64,000 bases of DNA from Saccopteryx bilineata (lineage: Eukaryota; Chordata; Mammalia; Chiroptera; Emballonuridae). The notes under the pieces were generated by a model that had not been told where the DNA came from, made no database searches, and was given only the letters and a program-made list of their open reading frames with translations. Position 1 is the stretch's first letter, and each line of letters opens with the position of its first letter. Made by a program: the position numbers and the translations under genes. The stretch spans positions 180,709,520-180,773,519 of the forward strand of contig NC_089491.1 of NCBI RefSeq assembly GCF_036850765.1, in the 5' to 3' direction. This document shows positions 22,162 to 34,639 of this stretch, one piece after another.

Positions 22162-25100
22162 GGAACTCACAAGTATCAATAATTACACTAAATGTAAATG
22201 GATTAAACTCACCAATAAAAAGGCACAGAGTAGCAGAATGGATTAAAAAAGAAAATCCAACTGTATGCTGCCTACAGGAAACTCATCTAAGTAACAAGGA
22301 TAAAAACAAATTCAAAGTGAAAGGCTGGAAAACAATAATCCAAGCAAATAACATCCAAAAAAAAGCGGGTGTAGCAATACTCATATCGGATAATGCTGAC
22401 TACAAGACAGGAAAAGTACTTAGAGACAAAAATGGCCATTTCATAATGGCTAAGGGGACACTGAATCAAGAAGACATAACAATTCTTAATATATATGCAC
22501 CAAACCAAGGAGCACCAAAATATATAAGACAGCTACTTATTGATCTTAAAACAAAAACTGACAAAAATACAATCATACTTGGAGACCTCAATACACCGCT
22601 GACGGTTCTAGATCGGTCATCCAAACAGAGAATCAACAAAGACATAGTGGCCTTAAACAAAACACTAGAGCACCTGGATATGATAGACATCTACAGGACA
22701 TTTCATCCCAAAGTGACTGAGTATACATTTTTCTCCAGTGTACATGGATCATTCTCAAGAATTGACCATATGTTGGGCCACAAAAACAATATCAGCAAAT
22801 TCAGAAAAATTGAAGTTGTACCAAGCATATTTTCTGATCATAAAGCCTTGAAACTAGAATTCAACTGCAAAAAAGAGGAAAAAAATCCCACAAAAATGTG
22901 GAAACTAAACAACATACTTTTAAAAAATGAATGGGTCAAAGAAGAAATAAGTGCAGAGATCAAAAGATATATACAGACTAATGAAAATGACAATACGACA
23001 TATCAGAATCTATGGGATGCAGCAAAAGCAGTGATAAGAGGGAAGTTCATATCACTTCAGGCATATATGAACAAACAAGAGAGAGCCCAAGTGAACCACT
23101 TAACTTCCCACCTTAAGGAACTAGAAAAAGAAGAACAAAGACAACCCAAAACCAGCCGAAGAAAGGAGATAATAAAAATCAGAGCAGAAATAAATGAATT
23201 AGAGAACAGAAAAACTATAGAAAAAATTAATAGAACAAGGAGCTGGTTCTTTGAAAAGATCAACAAAATTGACAAACCCTTGGCAAGACTTACCAAGGAA
23301 AAAAGAGAAAGAACTCATATAAACAAAATCCAAAATGAAAGAGGAGAAATCACCACGGACACCGTAGCTATACAAAGAATTATTGTAGAATACTATGAAA
23401 AACTTTATGCCACTAAATTCAACAACCTAGAAGAAATGGATAAATTCCTAGAACAATACAACCTTCCTAGACTGAGTCAAGAAGAAGCAGAAAGCCTAAA
23501 CAGACCTATCAGTAGAGAAGAAATAGAAAAAACCATTAAAAACCTCCCCAAAAATAAAAGTCCAGGCCCTGACGGCTATACCAGCGAATTTTATCAAACA
23601 TTCAAAGAAGACTTGGTTCCTATTCTACTCAAAGTCTTCCAAAAAATTGAAGAAGAAGCAATACTTCCAAACACATTTTATGAGGCCAACATAACCCTCA
23701 TACCAAAACCAGGCAAGGATGGCACAAAAAAAGAAAACTACAGACCAATATCTCTAATGAATACAGATGCTAAAATACTAAACAAAATACTAGCAAATCG
23801 AATACAACAACATATTAAAAAAATAATACATCATGATCAAGTGGGATTCATCCCAGAATCTCAAGGATGGTTCAACATACGTAAAACGGTTAATGTAATA
23901 CACCATATCAACAAAACAAAGAACAAAAACCACATGATCTTATCAATAGACGCAGAAAAGGCTTTCGATAAAATACAACACAATTTTATGTTTAAGACTC
24001 TCAACAAAATGGGTATAGAAGGAAAATATCTCAACATGATAAAGGCCATATATGATAAACCATCAGCTAACATCATATTAAATGGCACTAAACTGAAGGC
24101 TTTCCCCCTTAAATCAGGAACAAGACAGGGTTGTCCACTCTCTCCACTCTTATTTAATGTGGTACTAGAGGTTCTAGCCAGAGCAATCAGACAAGACAAA
24201 GAAATAAAAGGCATCCATATCGGAAAAGAAGAAGTAAAGGTATCACTTTTTGCAGATGATATGATCCTATACATCGAAAACCCCAAAGAATCCACAAAAA
24301 GACTACTAGAAACAATAAGCCAATACAGTAAGGTCGCAGGATACAAAATTAACATACAGAAGTCAATAGCCTTTCTATATGCCAACAATGAAACAACTGA
24401 GAAGGAACTCAAAAGAATAATCCCCTTCACGATTGCAACAAAAAAAATAAAATACTTAGGAATAAACATAACAAAGAATGTAAAGGACTTATATAATGAA
24501 AACTATAAACCATTGTTAAGGGAAATCGAAAAAGATATAATGAGATGGAAGAATATACCTTGTTCTTGGCTAGGAAGAATAAATATAATCAAGATGGCTA
24601 TATTACCCAAAGCAATATACAAATTTAATGCAATTCCCATCAAAATTCCAATGACATTTTTTAAAGAAATAGAGCAAAAAATCATCAGATTTATATGGAA
24701 CTATAAAAAACCCCGAATAGCCAAAGCAATCCTAAAGAAAAAGAATGAAGCTGGGGGCATAACAATACCTGACTTCAAACTCTATTATAGGGCCACGACA
24801 ATCAAAACAGCATGGTATTGGCAGAAAAATAGACACTCAGACCAATGGAACAGAATAGAAAGTCCAGAAATAAAACCACATATATATAGTCAAATAATTT
24901 TTGATAAAGGGGCCAACAACACACAATGGAGAAAAGAAAGCCTCTTCAATAAATGGTGCTGGGAAAACTGGAAAGCCACATGCAAAAGAATGAAACTGGA
25001 CTACAGTCTCTCCCCCTGTACAAAAATTAACTCAAAATGGATCAAAGATCTAAACATAAGACCTGAAACAATTAAGTACATAGAAGAAGACATAGGTACT

Positions 25101-25979
25101 CAACTCATGGACCTGGGTTTTAAAGAGCATTTTATGAATTTGACTCCAATGGCAAGAGAAATGAAGGCAAAAATTAATGAATGGGACTACATCAGACTAA
25201 GAAGTTTTTGCTCAGCAAGGGAAACTGATAACAAAATAAACAGAAAGCCAACTAAATGGGAAATGATATTTTCAAACAACAGCTCAGATAAGGGCCTAAT
25301 ATCCAAAATATACAAAGAACTCATAAAACTCAACAACAAACAAACAAACAATCCAATAAAAAAATGGGAAGAGGATATGAATAGACACTTCTCCCAGGAA
25401 GAAATACAAATGGCCAACAGATATATGAAAAGATGCTCATCTTCTTTAGCTATTAGAGAAATGCAAATCAAAACGGCAATGAGATACCACCTCACACCTG
25501 TTCGATTAGCTGTTATTAGCAAGTCAGGTAATAGCAAATGTTGGAGAGGCTGTGGAGAAAAAGGAACCCTCATACACTGTTGGTGGGAATGTAAAGTAGT
25601 ACAACCATTATGGAAGAAAGTATGGTGGTTCCTCAAAAAACTGAAAATAGAACTACCTTATGACCCAGCAATCCCTCTACTGGGTATATATCCCCAAAAC
25701 TCAGAAACATTGATACGTAAAGACACATGCAGCCCCATGTTTATTGCAGCATTGTTCACAGTGGCCAGGACATGGAAACAACCAAAAAGCCTATCAATAG
25801 ATGACTGGATAAAGAAGATGTGGCACATATACACTATGGAATACTACTCAGCCATAAGAAATGATGACTTCGGAACATTTACAGCAAAATGGTGGGATCT
25901 TGATAACATGATACGAAGCGAAATAAGTAAATCAGAAAAAAACAGGAACTGTATTATTCCATACGTAGGTGGGACATAA
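22152..25979 (+). CDS. L1 ORF2 protein, endonuclease/reverse transcriptase (1275 aa), intact
   Basis: The enzyme nicks genomic DNA and reverse-transcribes L1 (and SINE) RNA at the nick. The apurinic-type endonuclease domain (about residues 1-240) keeps N14, E43, D145, N147, D205, D229 and H230. The reverse transcriptase domain carries FADD at 700-703 and upstream motifs such as [13 protein letters not shown] and [12 protein letters not shown]. The C-terminal CX3CX7HX4C motif starts at C1130. Length equals human ORF2p (1275 aa). The start [19 protein letters not shown] is shared by all copies here. No stop or frameshift is present, unlike every other ORF2 in the window. Confidence 0.97.
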   Translation: MAIGNSQVSIITLNVNGLNSPIKRHRVAEWIKKENPTVCCLQETHLSNKDKNKFKVKGWKTIIQANNIQKKAGVAILISDNADYKTGKVLRDKNGHFIMAKGTLNQEDITILNIYAPNQGAPKYIRQLLIDLKTKTDKNTIILGDLNTPLTVLDRSSKQRINKDIVALNKTLEHLDMIDIYRTFHPKVTEYTFFSSVHGSFSRIDHMLGHKNNISKFRKIEVVPSIFSDHKALKLEFNCKKEEKNPTKMWKLNNILLKNEWVKEEISAEIKRYIQTNENDNTTYQNLWDAAKAVIRGKFISLQAYMNKQERAQVNHLTSHLKELEKEEQRQPKTSRRKEIIKIRAEINELENRKTIEKINRTRSWFFEKINKIDKPLARLTKEKRERTHINKIQNERGEITTDTVAIQRIIVEYYEKLYATKFNNLEEMDKFLEQYNLPRLSQEEAESLNRPISREEIEKTIKNLPKNKSPGPDGYTSEFYQTFKEDLVPILLKVFQKIEEEAILPNTFYEANITLIPKPGKDGTKKENYRPISLMNTDAKILNKILANRIQQHIKKIIHHDQVGFIPESQGWFNIRKTVNVIHHINKTKNKNHMILSIDAEKAFDKIQHNFMFKTLNKMGIEGKYLNMIKAIYDKPSANIILNGTKLKAFPLKSGTRQGCPLSPLLFNVVLEVLARAIRQDKEIKGIHIGKEEVKVSLFADDMILYIENPKESTKRLLETISQYSKVAGYKINIQKSIAFLYANNETTEKELKRIIPFTIATKKIKYLGINITKNVKDLYNENYKPLLREIEKDIMRWKNIPCSWLGRINIIKMAILPKAIYKFNAIPIKIPMTFFKEIEQKIIRFIWNYKKPRIAKAILKKKNEAGGITIPDFKLYYRATTIKTAWYWQKNRHSDQWNRIESPEIKPHIYSQIIFDKGANNTQWRKESLFNKWCWENWKATCKRMKLDYSLSPCTKINSKWIKDLNIRPETIKYIEEDIGTQLMDLGFKEHFMNLTPMAREMKAKINEWDYIRLRSFCSARETDNKINRKPTKWEMIFSNNSSDKGLISKIYKELIKLNNKQTNNPIKKWEEDMNRHFSQEEIQMANRYMKRCSSSLAIREMQIKTAMRYHLTPVRLAVISKSGNSKCWRGCGEKGTLIHCWWECKVVQPLWKKVWWFLKKLKIELPYDPAIPLLGIYPQNSETLIRKDTCSPMFIAALFTVARTWKQPKSLSIDDWIKKMWHIYTMEYYSAIRNDDFGTFTAKWWDLDNMIRSEISKSEKNRNCIIPYVGGT

Positions 25980-26208
25980 TAGTGAAACTAAGAGACATTG
26001 ATAAGAGTGTGGTGGTTACGGGGGGGAGGGGGGAATGGGAGAGGGATAGGGGGTGGGAGGGGCACAAAGAAAACAAGATAGAAGGTGACAGAGGATAATC
26101 TGACTTTGGGTGGTGGGTATGCAACATAATTGAACGACAAGATAACCTGGACTTGTTATCTTTGAATATATGTATCCTGATTTATTGATGTCACCCCATT
26201 AAAAAAAT

Positions 26209-26216
<8 letters not shown>

Positions 26217-26254
<38 letters not shown>
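26217..26254 (+). repeat. Poly(A) tail of L1 e3 (38 A's)
   Basis: An uninterrupted run of 38 A's follows an AATAAA at 26206-26211. Long pure tails shorten and gain interruptions with age, so this supports recent insertion. Confidence 0.9.
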
Positions 26255-26256
<2 letters not shown>

Positions 26257-26263
26257 TTTTTTA
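26250..26263. repeat. Target-site duplication, right copy (L1 e3)
   Basis: Copy of 18386-18399; hAT sequence resumes after it. Confidence 0.85.
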
Positions 26264-26457
26264 ATGTCAGGATAAATTTAATTTTGTCATATTCATTTCA
26301 TTTAATTACTATAAAAGCATGCTTGGACTTTATATTTTTTCTTTAATATTTGAGTTAATTATTATAACATATTTTTCAGAAATTTGTATATAGTGTGCCT
26401 ACAATTATTTGTAGGATTTTAAATCTGTCCCGACTTCAAAATTTTTGAGACCCAGTG

Positions 26458-26465
26458 GTCTAGGG
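26458..26465. repeat. hAT target-site duplication, right copy
   Basis: GTCTAGGG, one mismatch from the left copy at 16992-16999. Confidence 0.7.
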
Positions 26466-27455
26466 CCTCATATGCCTTGATTCAATCAAACCCTATCTAT
26501 GAGCTGATCGTGGTTATGCAGCTTTTTACACACTAGGTTTTGGCCTAGATTGTATACACCACCAGTTCATTCTTACTTAACCCACATGCCTCTCTTATAT
26601 GAAACCTTCTATAATTTCCATAGTAATTCCTCTAGTATCTTTATTTCTTTATATCTTTTCCCCAAGTAATTTTTTCAGCAAAAGGGAGTAGAAAGTAAAC
26701 TTGATTGCATAAATATTGAAGATATCTAAATTATGTTCATATTTGAGATCAAAAGTATATTTTGACAGTTGTGGAAAAACTTACTGCAAAGGAGGTATTT
26801 TTCTCCTTAATGTACTTGTAGATTTAACATATTTTCTATTAATTTATAAAATTTAAAGGAAAAAATAAGAAATAATATATTTTTATGTAATATATGTATA
26901 TATTCCAAAGTTGGTACTATTATATTTTTAATTGTAATTCATAATAAAATAACATTTATTTTATTATTTCTTATAAAGAAAAGAACACAATTTTTTGTAA
27001 AGTTATTTACCTCTATATTTGCTTTTTTGTTCTAGACTGAGAGACACTTGATAAATTGTGTTCTATGATTTTTTTCTAAACTTAGAATATTGTTATAAAT
27101 AAATTATTCAAATAAATTGCTAGTATTAAGAATACTATTTTTGACTAACTCAATATCTTCTCATGGTCATACTCTCTTAGTAGAGTAAAGAAATACTTCT
27201 TAAGTGCTAAGTTATTAATTATGCCTAAAAATTTAGAAAATTTAGTATCTTCAGCTGAGATTTTGGGCATGATTTTTTTTTTTCTCATTGGAGTCTATAA
27301 CAATATAATTTCTAAGTAACTAACTATGTGTTCATTTTCTGATACTTTGAGACAAAAGATGTCTGTTTTTTAGGTACCTTAAAGAAAGTGGTTAAGGAAG
27401 AAAATATAAACCTTATCCTGATATTTATAATGAAGAACAAATTTAAAAAGGGCCC
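26466..27455. other. AT-rich DNA; possible L2 remnant at its left end
   Basis: No gene is seen. The first about 185 bases may continue the L2-like fragment left of the hAT element; the rest is unrecognised. Confidence 0.4.
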
Positions 27456-27798
27456 TGCCTGACCAGGTGGTGGCACAGTGGATAGAGTGTCAGACTGGGA
27501 TGCAGAGGACCCAGGTTCAAGAACCCAGGGTCGCCAGCTTGAGCACGGGTTCATCTGGTTTGAGCAAAGCTACCAGCTTGGACCCAAGATCACTGGCTAC
27601 TTGGTCTGCTGAAGGCCTGCGGTCAAGGCACATATGAAAAAGCAATCAATGAACAACTAAAGTGTCGCATTGCGCAACGAAACACTAATGATTGATGCTT
27701 CTCAGTTCTCCTTTCCTGCCTGTCTGTCCCTGTCTATCCCTCTCTCTGACTTTGTCTCTGTAAAAAAAACAAAACAAAACAAAACAAAAAACAAAAAC
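27456..27798 (+). mobile_element. tRNA-derived SINE ('cctgaccaggtggtgg' type)
   Basis: The head reads 'cctgaccaggtggtggcaca' with an A-box-like 'ggcacagtgg' and B-box-like 'ggttcaaga'. A body with 'gcttgagcacgg' and 'acccaagatcactggctac' follows, then 'ctctgactttgtctctg' and an interrupted A tail (27761-27798). It is the longest, best-preserved member of this family here. The duplication around it is unclear. Confidence 0.88.
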
Positions 27799-29236
27799 AA
27801 GGGGTCCTGACATTAGACCACAGATTAGAAAAACTAAACTAAACAAAACAAGGAGATATGCCCAGAGAAACCAATGTTCTGATGGAAAGAGACAGGATAC
27901 AGTGTAAGAGTTAGTAATTTCAAGTTTTTAATTAGAAAAATATATCGATATATGGCATCTAGAATTATAGAGACAATTATCTTGCTATGTAGTTTATGTA
28001 GTTTATATACATATCTATTATGCTTGCTATGAATCAAGTAGCAAAGGCAGCATACAAGAAACAGTATTCAAAGTGGAAATGATCAGAAGTTCTGTAGTTT
28101 ATCCATGGGCAACAGAAAATCAGCTGTTGAGAAAGGGTTCAAGAGCAGTGTTCAAGGAGTTCAATCATCTAATGCAGTGTTTACACAATTATCAAAGCAA
28201 CGGAACATAAACACAGGCATATACAATATGGTAACTTCTTAATTTTCTATATAATCTTTAAATCTTTAATATTATCTTATAATAAATTAGGAATATATTT
28301 GGGAGGTAGTTTAACATTTTTTTTCATGTTTATGTACATGACCAAAGGGAAAATTTGGTAGGTTCGGTCAACTGTATATTTTATATACGTATCTTATTGG
28401 CTTAGTCTTGGCCATAATTTTAACTTTTCCCCAAATCCTATTTCTAGTCTTTTTAATTTACTCTGAGTCAGATTTTATAAAATATTATTCATGTGTCAAA
28501 CTTCTATTTAGATATTTTTGCACCCTGAAATTCCATTTGGAGATGTCACAGAGATTAAACCAAATTTAAGACCCAAAATTATTGCCATAATAGACAGGCA
28601 AAATTAGAAAATGAGGAGTGCTCCTTTCATTTAAAATATATACATCAATTCTGAATTAAATAAAATATAAATATGAGGTTTCCTTGGACATTTATAGAAC
28701 ATCTAGTGTGCACACAAACATATTACTCAACATAATTAATTTAAACCAGGATTCTAATAGTGTAAAGAAAATCCATTATAGACACATGAATATTAAGGCA
28801 CATTAAAAATCTGAATAAGTTATTGCATTCTATTTCTAGCTATTGTAGTAATGGTCAATGTGAAAAACTAAGAATATTATTGAATATGTTCACATACATT
28901 AAATGGGTATTAAAAAGTTTCAGCTTCTATTATTGTCAATAAATTTTTTTTTTGCTATGTTATTATAACACTCAATAAATTATAAACTAGAATCTCATTT
29001 AAGTAACTAGAATGCAAATGCTCAGAAAGAAGACTATGCTGAGAAAACATTCAGAAGTTTCTGCATGTGTTTTATCTTTTATGGTTTGAAATTTGAATAT
29101 CTAACAAAAATAAAATTATATACTATTGCTGACTATTGAGTGAAAACTACTTAATTGGCTATTCATTTTTTTATTCACCCACTGCTAAAAGAGAATCAAA
29201 AGAAATAGAAAGTAGCATAAAAAGTTCTTTATAATT
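27799..29236. other. Unique AT-rich DNA, no gene seen
   Basis: No ORF, RNA gene or repeat is recognised in this 1.4 kb. Confidence 0.5.
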
Positions 29237-29251
29237 TATCTTCCTTTTCTT

Positions 29252-29447
29252 TTCTTTTTTAATTTTATTTATTCATTTTTAGAGAAGAGAGAGAGAGGGA
29301 GAGAGAAAACAGAGAGAGAGAAGGGGAGAGGAGCTAGAAGCATCAACTCCTATATGTGCCTTGACCAGGCAAGCCCAGGGTTTTGAACCGGCGACCTCAG
29401 TATTTCCAGGTCGACGCTTTATCCACTGCACCACCACAGGTCAGGCC
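29252..29447 (-). mobile_element. tRNA-derived SINE, short form, with target-site duplication
   Basis: The minus strand opens 'gcctgacctgtggtggtgca', with a B-box-like 'ggttcaaaac', and ends in a GA-rich and A/T tail. The 15-mer 'tatcttccttttctt' flanks it exactly at 29237-29251 and 29448-29462. At 196 bp it lacks most of the internal body of the 340-400 bp members. Confidence 0.9.
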
Positions 29448-29584
29448 TATCTTCCTTTTCTTGATGTAGCAGGTAAATTCTTCAGTATCCTCTCATTCCT
29501 TTTAATATAAAGACTGAATCTTAACAATTATGGTATTTTGCCTCAACTGCTTTGTTCTAAATCTTAAGTTGACCTCAAAAAATT

Positions 29585-30415
29585 AAAAATGAAATGGTCT
29601 TAGACCCAGTTATTCCACTTTTGCAAATATATCTGAAGAAACTCAAAACATGATTTGAAAGAACATATGCACCCCTATGTTCATCACAGCATTATTTACA
29701 ATAACCAAGATTTAGAAGCAGACCAAGTGCTTATTAGTAGATAAAAAACTGTGGTACATTTACCCAACAGAACACTACTTGGCTAAATAAAAATAAATAA
29801 ACACAATAAAGGAAATCTTACCTTTTGTGACAACATGGATAGACCTGGAGAGTATTATGTTAAGTGAAACAAGACAAAGAAACACAAATGCCATGTACTT
29901 TTGCCTATATGTGAACCTAATGAACAAAATAAACAAAATAAAAACACACAGGTACAAAGAACAGAGGAAATCTTACCTTTTGCAACAAAATGGATGGACC
30001 TGGAAACTATTATGCTAAGTGAAATAAGACAGGCAGAAAAAGAAAAATATCATATGACCTCACTCATTTGATGAATCCAATGAACAATGTGAACTGTGCA
30101 ACTGAACAGAGGCAGAGGGGGGATCAAAGGGACCAGAGGGAAAGTAGAGGAGAAGATGGGATCAGAGAAGGGAAAGAGATCATTGAAATTATATATACAT
30201 AACACAGCATTATAGAGAACAGGACAGCAAATCCTGGAGGAAAGGAGGATGTCATTGGGAGGAGGGGGTTTGGGGGGCAGGGGGGATAAGAGGGTGGGGG
30301 AGACATATTTAGTAGGACACTTGAATATACATAAACACAAATTAAAATCATAAATAAAAAAAATAAAAATAAAGAAAATGGAAAAAAGAAAAAAGAATAC
30401 ATATGTACAGTGTTA
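29585..30415 (+). mobile_element. Old L1 3' ends, two overlapping fragments
   Basis: Decayed ORF2 C-terminal sequence ('agacccagttattccacttt', 'acaatggatagacctgg'-like) runs to about 29945. A second copy of the same ORF2 end begins near 29965 ('ggaaatcttaccttttgcaa') and continues through a G-rich 3' UTR (30235-30305) to an A-rich end near 30410. This is best read as one L1 fragment inserted in another. Confidence 0.75.
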
Positions 30416-30429
30416 GGCTTTAAATTCAA

Positions 30430-30830
30430 CTTAGATGTATCTTAAAATGGTCAAATTCATAGAAGTAGAGAATACAATAGTATTTGCCAGGGACTGAAGG
30501 GGATGAGAAAAATAGGGAGTTTGTATTAAAGAATATAAAGTTTTAGTTATACTAGATGAATGAGTTTTAGATATCTGATGTCCAACACAGTGCCTAGAGT
30601 TACCAACATGGTATTGTGCATTCAAAAATTGCTAAAAGAATAGAATTCATGTTAATTTTTCTTACACCTCCAGACCAAGGAAATTTTGGGAGGTGTGGTT
30701 ATATCTATTACCTGATTACAGTGATAGCATCACAGGTATTTACATAGCACCAAACTTTAAAAAGTACATATTAAATATTTACAGCTCTTTTAATATCAAT
30801 TATACTTTAAGAAAGTGTTAAATACATTTT
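30430..30830 (+). mobile_element. Old L1 3' UTR, probable continuation of the outer fragment
   Basis: 'ttcatagaagtagagaatac', 'tttgccagggactgaagggg' and a stretch on 'cttacacctcc' are typical of older L1 3' UTRs. It probably continues the outer L1 interrupted near 29950. Confidence 0.65.
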
Positions 30831-31322
30831 AAATATAAAATGATTTTCATAATCTTTTTTGTCTTTCTTAAATTTTGTTTTAAGTTGTAAGTATATCCAC
30901 AGATATAGATGCTGTATGCCCCTCCAAAAATTAAACTGTAATAACTAAACTTTATCATGAAACTGTATTGCTTGCATGGATCTAATGTGGTTTCCAAGGG
31001 GTTGGGGAAGGACCTTTGTGTTCCAGTGACTAGTATTTGCCTTTTCACTTTCTTGATTAAGCACTATCTGTGAAACATCTAGTGTATTTGATAGCTTGTT
31101 TCTTTTTTCTTCTAAAGTCTGTACCTAAAGATTTTGTCACTGATTTTCAAGTCTTAGCTTAATGTATAATGATGAATGCATTCAAGTTTTGCTCTATCCT
31201 TTGCTTATCATGTGACATTGAAAAAATTATCTCTTTGAACATGGACTTTCCCAACTGAAAATATAGGGTTTCTATCCTCACTCAAAAATTTTGTATGATT
31301 CAAACTCACCAATGTGCCTTGT
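30831..31322. other. Unique DNA, no gene seen
   Basis: Nothing recognised. Confidence 0.5.
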
Positions 31323-31336
31323 TCATTTAATTAATT

Positions 31337-31745
31337 AATTAATTAATTTTTGACAGAGACAGAGAGTCAGAGAGAGGGACAGATAGGAACAGATAGACAG
31401 AAAGGGAGAGAGATGAGAAGCATCAATTATTCGTTGTAGCTCCTTAGTCTCCTTAGTTGCTCATTGATTGCTTTCTCAAATGTGCCTTGAGCAGTAGGTG
31501 ACAGCAGGTCCAGTGACCCCTTGCTCTAGCCAGTGATCTTGGACTCAAGCCAGTGACCTTTGATTTCAAGCCAGTGACCATGGGGTCATGTTAATGATCC
31601 CACATGCAAGCCAGCAACTCCTCGCTCAAGCTGGTGAGCCTGAGCTCAAGCCAGATGAGCCCGCACTCAAGCCAGCAACCTCAAGGTTTCAAACCTGGGT
31701 CCTCCATTTCCCAGTCTGATGCTCTGCACCACCAGCTGGTCAGGC
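31337..31745 (-). mobile_element. tRNA-derived SINE, long form
   Basis: The minus strand opens 'gcctgaccagctggtggtgc', then B-box-like 'ggtttgaaacc', a body of repeated 'aagccagtga'-type phrases, a GACAGA tail and a (TTAA)n end. Flanks 'tcatttaattaatt' (31323) and 'tcattttattaatt' (31746) differ at one base; the TTAA repeats make the left edge uncertain. Confidence 0.88.
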
Positions 31746-31759
31746 TCATTTTATTAATT

Positions 31760-32569
31760 CAATCAATAAATAACTCACTTTCTCATTCTCTTCTTTGTTA
31801 TTACTTGTACTTTTCTGTCAAATATCACATATACCTTAATTTTAATTAAAAAAAACCTTTCATTCTTATAAATATTTCAAACCAATCAGAACTTGTTTCC
31901 ATCTATGTTAGAGATTAACAATATATAGCATGTCATATATGCTCTTTGGCTTCTCAAAGCTCTGTTGTCATGGCTACGTCTTTGTCATCAAAGACCATTT
32001 GAGCTGGGTTAGTTACAGAAATGTAACCCTGTGGAAAGTTAACATGACCTAAAGACTTTTTAATATTTTTTTAAACATTTATATTTTTTTAGAATAAAAT
32101 ATACTAATGCAATATAACTACAGATTTGTGAACTATGCGAAAATACACATATCTTGTTTTCTCTGCTTTATATCATTTAGTGTTTTTGTCTTCTTTCTCT
32201 TAAAATCTAAAAAGATTTTTAAAAAGGTTTATAACACTATTTAAAATTTCCAAATAAGAAATCAGAAAAATGCAAATGCTATTTTATATTACTTTCCAAA
32301 AATTATACATACTTTATAATCAACAGTTCATTTAGTATACCTAATGATTTATAATACTAGCTGTGCTGTATGTGAATAAATTTATCACATTTGCACTTAC
32401 CATGTTTCTGCAATTTCCAATCTGAAACCATCTAATTTATTTTATCAATAGCTTTTCTAATTTTATTAGATATTATAATTTCTTTTTATTATAAGTAAAA
32501 GTGAAGAAAAAGTAAAAATTATACTTAATTCTTTCTTTTGTGCAGTTATTTCATTTTATTTTCTTTAAA
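31760..32569. other. Unique AT-rich DNA, no gene seen
   Basis: Nothing recognised. Confidence 0.5.
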
Positions 32570-33390
32570 AAATATAAAATTATCAAGGAAATGCATATCA
32601 AAATCACAATGAGATACCACTTCATACCAATCAGAAAGGCTGTTATCAAAAAATCAACAAATATCATGACAAGGATGTGTAGAAAATAAAACCCCCATGC
32701 ACTGTGGTAGGACTGCAAACAGTTGCAACCCCTGTGGAAAAAAGTATGGAGATTCTTCAAAAAACCTAAATATATATATATACTAATTGACACAGCAATT
32801 CCACTTCTGGGTATATATTCAAAGAAAACAAGAACATTAATTAAAAAAAATCATGCACTCTTATGTTCATTGCAGCATAATTTATAATAGCCAAGATATG
32901 GAGCAACCTGGATGTCCATCAATAGATGAATGGATAAAGAAGATGTGATACACACACACACACACACACTAGAATCTTAAGCAGCAATAAAAAAAGAATG
33001 ACATCTTGCCATTTGAGACATGTGTGGATCTAGAGGTTATTAGGATAAGTGAACTAAAGCAGAGAAAGACAAATATCTTATCGTTTCACTTATGTATGGA
33101 ATCCAAAAACAAAACAAAATAAACAAACATAAAACAAGACTCATAGAAAACGAAAGCAAAGGATGGTTACCAGAAGGGAGAGGGTGGAAGATAGGTGCAA
33201 ATGGTAAGGAAAATTTAGTCAATAATATTTAGTAAGTTTACATGGTGATAAATGATTACTAGAATTAGTGGAGTGATCAGATCATAAGTTATAAAAATGT
33301 CTAATCACTATTTTGTACACATGAATTTAATACAACTAATATAAGATTGTATACCAACTTACTTAAATAAAAAAATAAATTAAAAAATGC
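32570..33390 (+). mobile_element. Old 5'-truncated L1
   Basis: ORF2 C-terminal sequence ('aaatgcatatcaaaatcaca', 'gagataccac') leads through 'gatgtccatcaatagatgaa' into a 3' UTR and an A-rich end near 33385. Many substitutions and indels mark it as older than e1-e6. A (CA)n run sits at 32951-32969. Confidence 0.85.
32951..32969. repeat. (CA)n microsatellite
   Basis: About nine CA units inside the old L1. Confidence 0.9.
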
Positions 33391-34144
33391 AATTCACAGT
33401 TTTCTTCTTTAGGAATTTTAAGTACTATGATCCATTCACCTCTTTTCTTTACCTCTTAAAGCTCTTCATTTCAAATTCCATGTTAAACTGCAACAACAAC
33501 CTACAAGTGTGTCCCAAATGATTGTAAGTCTCCTTTTTTTTAGTTTGTGTTTGCAACTAGTATCTGTGTTGAATGGAATTTAATGTTAGGGCCAACTGAC
33601 AATATTAAGTCCCTATGCAAGTTTCATTGCTTGATACATAGGTGCATGTCAGCACAATGGACTGTGGAAAGGTTCAGAATGTATTTTTTTTCTCTGCTGA
33701 TACTGTCATTAAGCTTATATATATCTGCAGTGGCAGGGCAATATTTCAGCCAAGATTGAAGGCACAATATTATCAATGATTCCTGTAGAATAGAAGGGCA
33801 TTAAGATCTGTCCAGTGAAATGATTTATCCAACAACATTTACATGGAAACTTATTATGAGTACCAGGCTGTGTTTTGGTTGGTTGACTTTCTAAACCACT
33901 GGAGAAACTGATAAGCAAATACAGCTGTAGTTTAAAACCAATATTAACTTCTTCTGTGAGATGTGACTTGATGTAATTACTCAGGTGCACATTGATCTTA
34001 TCCGGCTCCTGCTCTGACTTCTTGTTTCACTCTAAAAAGGAGAGAGATTTTCCGCATATTTTTGAGTTACCACCGCATCTCATAAATGAAGAGCTGAAGG
34101 GCTAATCACAACCTTCAGCCATCTTCTAGGGGTAACAATAATAG
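33391..34144. other. Unique DNA, no gene seen
   Basis: Nothing recognised; small open frames only. Confidence 0.5.
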
Positions 34145-34390
34145 TAATTGCAATAATATCTAAAATTAACTGTTCATCATGGTTCACACACTATTCCATT
34201 CCATGTTAATCCATTTAATCCCCACAAGAGCCCTGGGAAGTAGTCACCTATTGATTTCTTGCAGACAAGGAAATTGGGACACAGTTTAATAGTTTGCACA
34301 AGTCATAAAGATAATAAGCACAAAAACTGAGATACTACTCAAAGCATTATAGACTACAAAGTCCATTTCTTAACCACTATGTTAAACTGA
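34145..34390 (+). mobile_element. MIR SINE
   Basis: The order of phrases fits MIR: 'ttaatccatttaatccccac', 'aagagccctgggaagtag', 'cagacaaggaaattgggaca', and 'cttaaccactatgttaaact' at the end. This ancient mammalian SINE is diverged, as expected. Confidence 0.85.
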
Positions 34391-34639
34391 AGAACAGGGA
34401 AGCATTTTTCTGCCAGTGATTTACCAACTTGTTCTTTCCTCCACTCAACAGGCTCTTTGCTCCTTTTGCATGCAATAGAGCACCTAGGTCAAGGCTTAGT
34501 CTGCCATCCTCTCGGGATATCATCAGCCAACGTGTAAGCAACAGAAACTTACTCTGCAGAATAACATTTTACTGAAAATATATTCCATAGTTCACGAAGG
34601 TTTTTAAGAAGTTAAATTTCAAAAAAATATGAACAGAAG

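Larger units (their letters stand above)
18400..26254 (+). mobile_element. Full-length L1 element e3 with both ORFs open
   Basis: A complete LINE-1 of about 7.85 kb: 5' UTR 18400-20829, ORF1 20830-21825, spacer with a 79-codon frame 21826-22151, ORF2 22152-25979, 3' UTR with a G-rich run at 26020-26065, AATAAA at 26206-26211, and 38 uninterrupted A's (26217-26254). A 14 bp target-site duplication flanks it. Open ORFs, conserved catalytic residues and a long pure A tail point to a recent, possibly mobile copy. Activity itself is inferred. Confidence 0.97.
17000..26457 (+). mobile_element. hAT DNA transposon, internally deleted, split by L1 e3
   Basis: The termini are 'cagtggttctcaa' (17000) and, at 26445-26457, 'ttgagacccagtg', whose reverse complement matches the left end in 11 of 13 bases. 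An 8 bp duplication flanks them. Without L1 e3 the element is about 1.6 kb. It holds two transposase remnants and a probable solo LTR (17090-17559). It is a decayed, nonautonomous or deleted copy; the L1 entered at 18400. Confidence 0.75.

Noticed and set aside
22287..25636. Minus-strand frames within L1 ORF2 (up to 202 codons)
   Set aside because: They mirror the A-rich ORF2 and recur antisense to every ORF2 copy at the same places, as expected for shadows.
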